Shown here in pieces: positions 1 to 4,567 of a stretch of 7,109 nucleotides of DNA. A program made the position numbers and the translations under genes. The DNA is from an uncultured Ruminococcus sp. (GTDB lineage Bacteria; Bacillota; Clostridia; Oscillospirales; Ruminococcaceae). The notes under the pieces were generated by a model. It was not told where the DNA came from and searched no databases. It worked only from the letters and a program-made list of their open reading frames with translations. The DNA lies in assembly GCA_946404705.1 (NCBI GenBank), contig CAMJES010000109.1, forward strand, positions 1-7,109. The letters run 5' to 3'. Within the stretch, counting starts at the first letter, position 1. Every line of letters begins with the position of its first letter.

Positions 1-45
1 TATCATAGCCGGTGACTGGAGTTCAGACGTGTGCTCTTCCGATCT
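1..45 (+). other. Illumina P7/read-2 sequencing adapter (artefact)
   Basis: Bases 12-45 match, base for base, the TruSeq read-2 adapter (GTGACTGGAGTTC...CTTCCGATCT, 34 bases). Bases 4-11 (CATAGCCG) sit where an 8-base i7 index would lie. Bases 1-3 nearly match the end of the P7 arm (TAT against GAT). This is library sequence left in the assembly, not genomic DNA. Any reading frame that starts in it is false. Confidence 0.97.
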
Positions 46-299
46 AGAAGAACTTCTTTTTGAGTTACAGTCACATGGCGGCGGAGTTCAGAAAAGAAAA
101 GGGGATGTCAATGGGGGAGTATCACAATTCCGTGCGGATGAAAAAGGCGTGTCATCTGCTGCGGTCAACGCTTATGCCGGTCGGAGAGATAGCCGAAAAG
201 CTCGGTTTTGCGGATATGCTCTATTTCAGCAAGAAGTTTCACGCTTTTGCAGGCGTTTCGCCTACCGATTACAGAAAGCAGTCGCAAAAGGAATACTGA
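46..299 (+). CDS. AraC-family transcriptional regulator, C-terminal part only
   Basis: This is the last roughly 83 residues of an AraC/XylS-type regulator; codons are in frame from base 48. The fragment covers most of the double helix-turn-helix DNA-binding domain. The end of the first HTH reads LSYSHMAAEFRKEKGMS and is followed by the EYHNSVRMKKACHLL linker helix. The second HTH carries the family signature (PVGEIAEKLGFADMLYFSKKF, then GVSPTDYRK), and the protein ends QSQKEY with a TGA stop. The N-terminal sensing domain is missing because the native sequence begins at an adapter junction, so the effector and targets cannot be inferred. A TTG or ATG inside the fragment (bases 60 or 75) is not the true start, because family homology continues upstream of both. 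A hairpin terminator follows 16 bases after the stop. Confidence 0.88.
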
Positions 300-315
300 T
301 TTATGAAAAAACATC

Positions 316-352
316 AAAAAGCTCCCGAAGTGAATGCATCGGGAGCTTTTTT
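316..352. terminator. Bidirectional rho-independent terminator between araC-like gene and panT
   Basis: An 8-bp perfect stem GCTCCCGA (321-328) / TCGGGAGC (339-346) encloses a 10-base loop. It is extended by five A-T pairs (316-320 with 347-351) and ends in six Ts (347-352). The A-run on the left arm gives a U-run on the opposite strand. It can therefore end both the rightward AraC-like transcript and the leftward panT transcript, whose stop codon lies 50 bases away. Confidence 0.88.
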
Positions 353-401
353 GTTAGTATTGTATTATTTATTTTTATCGTAAAATGTTTTAGGCCGTGG
401 G

Positions 402-1061
402 TCAGACATTTTCCGCGTCTGCCGAAGTAACCATATCCGTATTCTTTACGTTGGACGGCTTTATCAGCTTTGATTTTATCAGCGCAGCGCCTACGCCTCC
501 CGTAACAACGGTTGCAGCAAGCATTTCAAGCACGGCGTTTATGCCGACAAACATTACAACGAATAGAAATACGTTGTGTGTACCCTTTTTGTCCATAAGT
601 TCCTGCACATAGTCGGTCTGTCCGAAAAGCAGAAGAAGCGCTGACATAAAGAACAGCGTATTAAAGAATGCGGTGCAGAAACCTGTTGCTGCGCAGGCAG
701 CGTAATTGTTTATCTTTTTGCTCAGCGCCTTGTAGATAACGCCCACAAGGAAACCGTCGAGAAGTCTTGGGATAAACCTCTGCACGAAGGTAAGGAACGG
801 GTCTATCGCTGTCAAGGCTGCTCCCATGCCGCTCGGAACGCCTATTCCGAAGCATTGAAGGAAGCTGAGAATTCCGAATATTGCTCCTGCGGCTGCTCCG
901 CCTGCGGGGCCTAAGGCTACCGCTGCGATGGCTACGGGAATAACATTCAGAGAGATTGAAAGCGGCCCGATGGGTATCGTACCTATCGGGGTCATGGAAA
1001 ATATCAGCAGCAGCGCTGTGATAAATCCCATAAGCACAAGGCTTTTGGTCTTACTGTTCAT
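402..1061 (-). CDS. panT: ECF transporter S component, probably pantothenate-specific (PanT)
   Basis: This 219-residue, strongly hydrophobic protein has the profile of an energy-coupling-factor S component: a membrane substrate-binding subunit with about six helices that works with a shared EcfT/EcfA module, which is not encoded here. The N-terminal signature TPIGTIPIGPLSISLNVIPV, followed by ALGPAGGAAAGAIFGILSF, is typical of the ECF S family that includes PanT. The last 25 residues or so are a polar cytoplasmic tail (KPSNVKNTDMVTSADAENV). The start is supported by AAGGAGGA (1071-1078 on the minus strand), nine bases before the ATG. The pantothenate assignment rests mainly on context: the gene is divergent from coaBC, which acts downstream of pantothenate, and PanT is associated with CoA genes in other Firmicutes. 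S-component family membership is firm; another vitamin-like substrate is possible. Confidence 0.82.
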   Translation of the reverse strand: MNSKTKSLVLMGFITALLLIFSMTPIGTIPIGPLSISLNVIPVAIAAVALGPAGGAAAGAIFGILSFLQCFGIGVPSGMGAALTAIDPFLTFVQRFIPRLLDGFLVGVIYKALSKKINNYAACAATGFCTAFFNTLFFMSALLLLFGQTDYVQELMDKKGTHNVFLFVVMFVGINAVLEMLAATVVTGGVGAALIKSKLIKPSNVKNTDMVTSADAENV

Positions 1062-1121
1062 ATTAAATTTTCCTCCTTGTTATTATTCTCCCATACGGAA
1101 GATACAATACAATACATATAA

Positions 1122-1127
1122 ATTATA
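1122..1127 (-). promoter_or_regulatory. Candidate -10 box for panT
   Basis: On the minus strand these bases read TATAAT, about 60 bases before the panT start in a very A/T-rich stretch. I find no convincing -35 at 16-18 bases. A TTGAAT (1136-1141, minus) lies too close to pair with it. The exact promoter is therefore uncertain. Confidence 0.35.
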
Positions 1128-1149
1128 ACACAATAATTCAAAAAAATTA

Positions 1150-1178
1150 TTTAAATTTTTTCTATATTATGTTATAAT
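1150..1178 (+). promoter_or_regulatory. coaBC promoter
   Basis: TTTAAA (1150-1155, four of six -35 positions) is followed after 17 bases by a perfect TATAAT (1173-1178). The predicted start of transcription is near 1185, giving a leader of about 30 bases before the coaBC start. The divergent panT promoter must lie in the same 155-base intergenic region, so shared control is possible, but I see no clear operator there. Confidence 0.6.
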
Positions 1179-1202
1179 AAGATTAAAATGCAACGATTAC
1201 TC

Positions 1203-1208
1203 AGGAGG
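1203..1208 (+). promoter_or_regulatory. Ribosome binding site that sets the coaBC start
   Basis: AGGAGG lies only 2 bases before the first ATG (1211) but 8 bases before the in-frame ATG at 1217. The second is the better-spaced start and also gives the usual N-terminus, MLKGKTILLAVTGSIAAYK. Confidence 0.75.
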
Positions 1209-1216
1209 AAATGCCC

Positions 1217-2416
1217 ATGCTTAAGGGAAAGACCATATTACTCGCCGTGACGGGCAGTATTGCCGCATATAAGATACCCAATCTCGCAAGAATGTTAAAA
1301 AAGCTCGGAGCGGAAGTTCAGGTGCTTATGACTGAAAATGCCGTTAATTTTATAAGTCCCGTGACATTTGAGAGCCTTACAGGCACAAAATGCCTTATAG
1401 ATACATTCGACAGAAATTTCGAATTCAGCGTGGAACACGTTTCTATTGCAAAAAAAGCAGACTGCGTTCTTGTTGCGCCTGCGTCAGCAAATGTTATCGG
1501 AAAGATCGCGAATGGTATTGCCGATGATATGCTCACCACCACCGTAATGGCTTGTACCTGCAAGAAAATAATCTCGCCTGCAATGAACCATAATATGTTC
1601 CACAATCCGATCGTTCAGGATAACCTTGAAAAGCTCGGGCGTTTCGGATATGAGATCATCGCTCCCGACCACGGTATGCTCGCAAACGGCGACAGCGGTG
1701 ACGGAAGAATGCCCGAGGAAAAGGTTCTGCTTGAATATATCCTGCGTGAAGCCGCTTTTGAAAAGGATCTTTCGGGGAAAAAGGTGCTTGTTACCGCAGG
1801 CGCGACTATGGAAGCGATAGATCCCGTCAGATACATCACCAACCATTCGAGCGGAAAAATGGGATTTGCGATTGCAAGAGCGGCAATGCTCCGAGGGTCG
1901 CAGGTCACGCTTGTTGCGGCGCATACGGAAGCCGAGCCGCCGATGTTCGTGAACAGAATTGATGTGAAGTCTGCCGAGGATATGTTCAATGCCGTTACGG
2001 CTGTTTCAGCCGAGCAGGATATCATCATCAAGGCTGCTGCGGTGGCAGATTACACGCCCGTTGTTACCGCCGAAAGCAAGATAAAAAAATCGGACGGAGA
2101 TATGAAGATAGAGCTTAAACGAACAAAGGACATTCTTAAATATCTCGGAGAAAACAAGTCAAGCGGTCAGATACTTTGCGGTTTTTCAATGGAAACGGAC
2201 AATGTTCTTGAAAATTCGCGGAAAAAGCTTGCCGCAAAAAATTGCGATATGATATGCGCAAATTCTCTCAGGACATATGGAGCAGGTTTTGGCACGGAAA
2301 CCAACGTTATCACGATGATAACCGCCGATGACGAGTGCGAACTTCCGCTGATGTCAAAGGAAGAAGCTGCGCATCGGATACTTGACCGAATTATTGAAAT
2401 GAATTCATCGAATTAG
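1217..2416 (+). CDS. coaBC: Bifunctional phosphopantothenoylcysteine decarboxylase / phosphopantothenate-cysteine ligase (CoaBC, Dfp)
   Basis: This cytoplasmic enzyme catalyses two steps of CoA synthesis. CoaB joins 4'-phosphopantothenate to cysteine using CTP, and FMN-dependent CoaC decarboxylates the product to 4'-phosphopantetheine. At 399 residues it is full length. The CoaC half (about 1-180) shows the flavin motif GSIAAYK, His74 (VEHVSIA), the PASANVIGKIANGIADDMLTTT block (residues 88-109), PAMNHNM with Asn124, and the clamp GDSGDGRMPE. The CoaB half (about 186-399) shows TAGATMEAIDPVRYITN with Asn209, SSGKMG, AAAVADYTP, Lys288 in KIKK, and GFSMET. These positions are each one less than the E. 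coli catalytic residues. The oddity is Asn157 where E. coli has the catalytic Cys158. The gene is preceded by its own promoter, is divergent from panT, and is followed by a terminator, so it appears to be monocistronic. Confidence 0.97.
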   Translation: MLKGKTILLAVTGSIAAYKIPNLARMLKKLGAEVQVLMTENAVNFISPVTFESLTGTKCLIDTFDRNFEFSVEHVSIAKKADCVLVAPASANVIGKIANGIADDMLTTTVMACTCKKIISPAMNHNMFHNPIVQDNLEKLGRFGYEIIAPDHGMLANGDSGDGRMPEEKVLLEYILREAAFEKDLSGKKVLVTAGATMEAIDPVRYITNHSSGKMGFAIARAAMLRGSQVTLVAAHTEAEPPMFVNRIDVKSAEDMFNAVTAVSAEQDIIIKAAAVADYTPVVTAESKIKKSDGDMKIELKRTKDILKYLGENKSSGQILCGFSMETDNVLENSRKKLAAKNCDMICANSLRTYGAGFGTETNVITMITADDECELPLMSKEEAAHRILDRIIEMNSSN

Positions 2417-2420
2417 TATA

Positions 2421-2459
2421 AATCTCTGTCCGTATCGAAATGATTTGGGCGGAGATTTT
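2421..2459 (+). terminator. First hairpin downstream of coaBC
   Basis: The arms AATCTCTGTCC (2421-2431) and GGGCGGAGATT (2447-2457) form an 11-bp stem with two G-T pairs and a 15-base loop. The T-run is short (TTTT, 2456-2459). It begins four bases after the coaBC stop. It may be a weak terminator or a 3'-end-stabilising hairpin, backed up by the stronger one downstream. Confidence 0.55.
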
Positions 2460-2477
2460 CGTTTACGGTTATTTTGT

Positions 2478-2502
2478 GCCGAGAATTCTTTCGGCTTTTT
2501 TT
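2478..2502 (+). terminator. Rho-independent terminator of coaBC
   Basis: The stem GCCGA (2478-2482) / TCGGC (2491-2495) is extended inward by a G-T and an A-T pair to a 4-base loop. Seven Ts follow directly (2496-2502). It lies 26 bases before the cysK -35 box and separates coaBC from the cysK unit. Confidence 0.82.
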
Positions 2503-2523
2503 ATTTGCAGAAAGCCTTGAATA

Positions 2524-2540
2524 CCTATTGACAAAGTAGG
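2524..2540 (+). promoter_or_regulatory. Operator A of cysK, overlapping the -35 box
   Basis: CCTATTGACAAAGTAGG is an imperfect inverted repeat (CCTAtT / AgTAGG) that contains the TTGACA -35 box. The identical 17 bases occur at 6170-6186, over the -35 of metY. Occupancy would block RNA polymerase, so it is best read as a repressor site. The Rrf2 protein encoded downstream of cysK is the likely ligand (inference). Confidence 0.7.
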
Positions 2541-2556
2541 GAAAGTGTGCTATTAT
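2528..2556 (+). promoter_or_regulatory. cysK promoter
   Basis: A perfect TTGACA (2528-2533), a 17-base spacer and TATTAT (2551-2556) with a TG one base upstream (extended -10) make a strong housekeeping-sigma promoter. Transcription should begin near 2563, inside operator B, leaving a leader of roughly 48 bases. Confidence 0.87.
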
Positions 2557-2561
2557 ACTAT

Positions 2562-2580
2562 TAACCTACTTAGCAGATAT
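2562..2580 (+). promoter_or_regulatory. Operator B of cysK (one good half-site)
   Basis: TAACCTAC (2562-2569) exactly matches the left arm of the perfect palindrome at 6207-6227 in front of metY. The right arm here (GCAGATAT) is degenerate. The inferred centre is 39 bases from the centre of operator A, the same distance as at metY. It lies at the expected transcription start. Confidence 0.55.
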
Positions 2581-2610
2581 GTAATATATATTATAAAGGA
2601 GAGAAATGTT

Positions 2611-3543
2611 ATGTCTGCAATATATACATCCGCCGACAGGCTTATCGGAAGAACGCCGCTGCTTGAGCTTTCTCATATTGAAGAAAAGTTCGGGCTTAAA
2701 GCAAAGGTCATTGCAAAGCTGGAATACCTCAATCCTGCAGGTTCGGTAAAGGACAGGATCGCAAAATCGATGATAGATGACGCCGAGAAAAGGGGTCTGC
2801 TTAAATCGGGTTCGGTCATTATCGAACCGACAAGCGGAAATACCGGCATAGGTCTTGCTTCCGTTGCCACGGCGAGGGGTTACCGCATTATAATCGTTAT
2901 GCCCGAAACTATGACAGCCGAGCGCAGGCACATTATGAAAGCCTACGGCGCGGAGCTTGTGCTTACCGAGGGCGCAAAGGGAATGAAGGGCGCTATCGCA
3001 AAGGCGCAGCAGCTTGCCGAGGAGATACCGAACAGCTTTATCCCATCGCAGTTCACAAATCCTGCAAACCCCGAGGCTCACCGCCGCACAACGGGGCCCG
3101 AGATATATGAGGACACGGACGGAAAGGTGGATATTTTCGTTGCAGGAGTTGGCACGGGCGGAACGCTGACGGGTGTTGGCGAATATCTTAAATCGAAAAA
3201 TCCCGACATAAAGGTCGTTGCGGTAGAACCTGCGACCTCGGCGGTGCTTTCTACGGGAATTGCAGGGCCGCACAAGATACAGGGCATCGGCGCAGGCTTC
3301 ATTCCCGATGTACTGAACACTAAAATTTATGATGAGATAGTTACTGTCGGCAATGACGAGGCTTTCGCCACGAGCCGTCTTATCGGCAAGAGCGAGGGCA
3401 TACTTGTGGGAATTTCCGCAGGAGCGGCGGCGTGGGCGGCTATCGAGCTTGCGAAACGTCCCGAAAACGAGGGAAAGAACATTGTAGTTATTCTCCCCGA
3501 CACGGGCGACAGATATCTTTCCGCAGGACTTTTTTCGGAGTGA
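2611..3543 (+). CDS. cysK: Cysteine synthase A (O-acetylserine sulfhydrylase)
   Basis: This PLP-dependent cytoplasmic enzyme converts O-acetylserine and sulfide to cysteine. The 310-residue length is normal for CysK. Visible motifs are the PLP lysine Lys47 in NPAGSVKDR, the substrate loop TSGNTG (74-79), [11 protein letters not shown] (147-157), the phosphate-binding loop GTGGT (181-185), GISAGAA, and the C-terminal [10 protein letters not shown]. An upstream in-frame extension is possible, but the start at 2611 has AAGGAG (2596-2601) nine bases before it and gives the usual N-terminus. The extension would run into the promoter region. The gene has its own strong promoter with two operator-like sites and is followed after 59 bases by rrf2, which has its own promoter but may also be read through. 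It supplies the cysteine used by CoaB next door. A CysM-type thiosulfate enzyme is less likely given the CysK-type C-terminus. Confidence 0.96.
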   Translation: MSAIYTSADRLIGRTPLLELSHIEEKFGLKAKVIAKLEYLNPAGSVKDRIAKSMIDDAEKRGLLKSGSVIIEPTSGNTGIGLASVATARGYRIIIVMPETMTAERRHIMKAYGAELVLTEGAKGMKGAIAKAQQLAEEIPNSFIPSQFTNPANPEAHRRTTGPEIYEDTDGKVDIFVAGVGTGGTLTGVGEYLKSKNPDIKVVAVEPATSAVLSTGIAGPHKIQGIGAGFIPDVLNTKIYDEIVTVGNDEAFATSRLIGKSEGILVGISAGAAAWAAIELAKRPENEGKNIVVILPDTGDRYLSAGLFSE

Positions 3544-3550
3544 TCACATC

Positions 3551-3580
3551 TTGATTTCGGCACCTATTGTATGGTATAAT
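3551..3580 (+). promoter_or_regulatory. rrf2 promoter
   Basis: TTGATT (3551-3556) and a perfect TATAAT (3575-3580) are separated by 18 bases, starting seven bases after the cysK stop. There is no terminator between cysK and rrf2, so the regulator can be made both from this promoter and by read-through from cysK. Confidence 0.65.
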
Positions 3581-3602
3581 ATACGGCAAAGAGGTGTTTG
3601 AA

Positions 3603-4022
3603 ATGATGATATCGACAAGAGGACGTTATGCTCTGAGGGTGATTATCGACCTTGCCGAGCATAATGACGGAAGCTGTATACCGATGAAGGAAGTTGCAGA
3701 GCGTCAGGGTATCTCGCTGAAATATCTGGAGCGGATAGTACCCGTGCTTACGAAAAACAAGCTTATCTCGGGAGTTCACGGAAAGGGCGGCGGTTACACG
3801 CTGTGCAGAAGTCCCGAAGAATACACCGTGGGAGAGATTCTGCGGCTCACAGAGGGAGAACTTGCGCCCGTAGCCTGCCTTGAAAAAAGCGCCAAGCCCT
3901 GCGGACGTTCGGAAGAATGCAGAACGCTAAAAATGTGGAGCGATTTCTACAAGCTCACAAACGAATATTTTGACGGAATAACCATAGCTGACCTTATGAA
4001 GCGTTCGGGTGAAACAGAATAA
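3603..4022 (+). CDS. Rrf2-family transcriptional regulator (IscR/CymR-like), candidate cysteine-regulon repressor
   Basis: This is a 139-residue winged-helix DNA-binding protein. The N-terminus (MMISTRGRYALRVIIDLAEH), the recognition region (ISLKYLERIVPVL) and the wing (GVHGKGGGYTL) are classic for Rrf2. Cys92, Cys100 and Cys106 form a C-x7-C-x5-C pattern in the place where IscR binds its [2Fe-2S] cluster (C-x5-C-x5-C), so iron-sulfur sensing is plausible. Cys25 aligns with the redox cysteine of S. aureus CymR. The C-terminus ends SGETE, unlike the Tyr-Ile end of CymR. The start at 3603 (or the adjacent ATG at 3606) follows GAGG by 8-11 bases; a TTG at 3567 would lie inside the promoter. Its position behind cysK, and paired sites before cysK and metY, suggest control of sulfur assimilation. 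IscR-type control of Fe-S genes is the alternative. Confidence 0.9.
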   Translation: MMISTRGRYALRVIIDLAEHNDGSCIPMKEVAERQGISLKYLERIVPVLTKNKLISGVHGKGGGYTLCRSPEEYTVGEILRLTEGELAPVACLEKSAKPCGRSEECRTLKMWSDFYKLTNEYFDGITIADLMKRSGETE

Positions 4023-4042
4023 CATATAAAAGCAAAAACAAG

Positions 4043-4085
4043 CGGCTTTGCGCGGAAAAAATCATCTGCGCAGAGCCGATTTTTT
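4043..4085. terminator. Bidirectional terminator between rrf2 and xre
   Basis: The arms CGGCTTTGCGC (4043-4053) and GCGCAGAGCCG (4068-4078) form an 11-bp stem with one G-T pair and a 14-base loop. Six Ts (4080-4085) follow. The xre stop codon (TTA on the plus strand, 4084-4086) overlaps this T-run. A-rich sequence on the left (4028-4038) gives a U-rich tail for the xre transcript read the other way. Confidence 0.85.
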
Positions 4086-4401
4086 ATTTTATATATGGGA
4101 GCAATGCTTTAAAAGCATTTTCAACTTTTATGCGGCGGTTCTCATCGAGAACGTTCATCATTTCGGACAAAGACGGTGAGCTGTTCTGTTTATCTCCGAA
4201 AAGGATATAATCCGCGGAAACATTCAGCGCTGCCGACAGGTTTACAAGCGTTTCAAGGGACATAGCTTTCAGTCCTCTCTCTATCTCATAGATATAGTGA
4301 GGAGAAACGTTTATCATTTCGGCGAGCATTTCCTGCGAAAGGTTTCGGCTTTTCCGCTCTGCTTTTATCCTGCTTCCTATCTCGTTTAAATTCATATCCA
4401 T
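4084..4401 (-). CDS. Small XRE-family (Cro/CI-type) helix-turn-helix regulator
   Basis: This 105-residue protein has an N-terminal HTH_3 domain at about residues 7-62: IGSRIKAERKSRNLSQEMLAEM, then the recognition helix region SPHYIYEIERGLKAMSLETL, then LSAALNVSADYILFG. The 35-residue tail is mostly polar and ends in a short predicted helix (RRIKVENAFKALLPYIK), with no recognisable ligand or peptidase domain. Two starts are possible, ATG at 4401 or at 4395. A weak GGGG (4406-4409, minus) sits 4 or 10 bases before them, which favours 4395 slightly. It is divergent from a lipoprotein gene, and the shared 166-base intergenic region holds a palindrome over its own -10 box. Autorepression and control of the lipoprotein gene are therefore likely (inference). 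No phage or toxin gene is nearby. Confidence 0.9.
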   Translation of the reverse strand: MDMNLNEIGSRIKAERKSRNLSQEMLAEMINVSPHYIYEIERGLKAMSLETLVNLSAALNVSADYILFGDKQNSSPSLSEMMNVLDENRRIKVENAFKALLPYIK

Positions 4402-4430
4402 ACCGCCCCGAGTTAATTGTGTATATACAT

Positions 4431-4436
4431 ATTATA
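4431..4436 (-). promoter_or_regulatory. Candidate -10 box of xre
   Basis: The minus strand reads TATAAT here, about 30 bases before the xre start. No good -35 is present at 16-18 bases, so the promoter may be weak. The palindrome at 4434-4452 overlaps it, as expected for autorepression. Confidence 0.5.
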
Positions 4437-4452
4437 TAGCTGACAGCTATAT
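4434..4452. promoter_or_regulatory. Perfect 19-base palindrome, likely XRE operator
   Basis: ATATAGCTGACAGCTATAT is a perfect 9-bp inverted repeat around a single central base, a geometry common for dimeric Cro/CI-type repressors. It overlaps the xre -10 box. Its CAGCTATATT arm (4444-4453) is repeated exactly at 4490-4499. Confidence 0.7.
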
Positions 4453-4466
4453 TAATACACTATCTT

Positions 4467-4499
4467 TTAGCTATGATAACTATTGCAATCAGCTATATT
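4467..4499 (+). repeat. Two further AGCTAT half-sites in the xre/lipoprotein intergenic region
   Basis: AGCTAT occurs at 4445, 4469 and 4491, spaced 24 and 22 bases, roughly two helical turns each. The last copy, CAGCTATATT (4490-4499), lies in the spacer of the lipoprotein promoter. The middle copy (TTAGCTATGATA, 4467-4478) lies just upstream of the -35. The partner arms are degenerate (ATAACTATTG at 4476-4485 roughly mirrors CAATCAGCTAT at 4486-4496). Confidence 0.5.
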
Positions 4500-4511
4500 T
4501 TGTGGTATCAT
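4483..4511 (+). promoter_or_regulatory. Lipoprotein gene promoter
   Basis: TTGCAA (4483-4488), a 17-base spacer and TATCAT (4506-4511) with TG one base upstream (4503-4504) form an extended -10 promoter. The spacer contains a copy of the XRE-operator arm, so XRE binding would interfere with this promoter as well. Confidence 0.65.
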
Positions 4512-4521
4512 AACATAGAAA

Positions 4522-4539
4522 AAGCTCGTTTTTGAGCTT
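4522..4539 (+). other. Small hairpin in the lipoprotein mRNA leader
   Basis: AAGCTC (4522-4527) and GAGCTT (4534-4539) can pair around a 6-base loop, close to the predicted 5' end of the transcript. No T-run follows, so it is not a terminator. It may simply protect the 5' end of the mRNA. Confidence 0.4.
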
Positions 4540-4550
4540 GAATTTACAGA

Positions 4551-4556
4551 AAGAGG
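4551..4556 (+). promoter_or_regulatory. Ribosome binding site that sets the lipoprotein start
   Basis: AAGAGG lies 2 bases before an in-frame ATG (4559) and 11 bases before the ATG at 4568. Only the second has workable spacing, and it begins a clean signal peptide (MKRNIVLC). Confidence 0.65.
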
Positions 4557-4567
4557 TTATGATATTT

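Noticed and set aside
29..430. A 133-codon open frame at the left end
   Set aside because: It begins inside the adapter, lies in a different frame from the clear AraC domain, and runs through the terminator hairpin.
2545..2610. 22-residue N-terminal extension of CysK
   Set aside because: It would start in the promoter spacer, upstream of the predicted transcription start. The ATG at 2611 has a well-placed ribosome binding site and the usual CysK N-terminus.
2566..3273. A 235-codon open frame on the minus strand opposite cysK
   Set aside because: It is Cys/Arg-rich, has no recognisable domain or ribosome binding site, and is fully explained as a shadow of cysK. The same holds for the antisense frames over coaBC.
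3563..3574. CCTATTG at the rrf2 promoter as a third copy of operator A
   Set aside because: Only the first seven bases match CCTATTGACAAAGTAGG; the AGTAGG arm and the second site are absent. Autoregulation cannot be claimed from it.
3567..3602. TTG start 12 codons upstream of the Rrf2 ATG
   Set aside because: It lies inside the promoter, and family members begin with M-x-I-S-T-x-G-R-Y-A, which matches the start at 3603.
4084..4401. XRE gene as the antitoxin of a toxin-antitoxin pair or a phage remnant
   Set aside because: The divergent partner is a large lipoprotein, no small toxin frame adjoins it, and no integrase or phage gene is present in the window.
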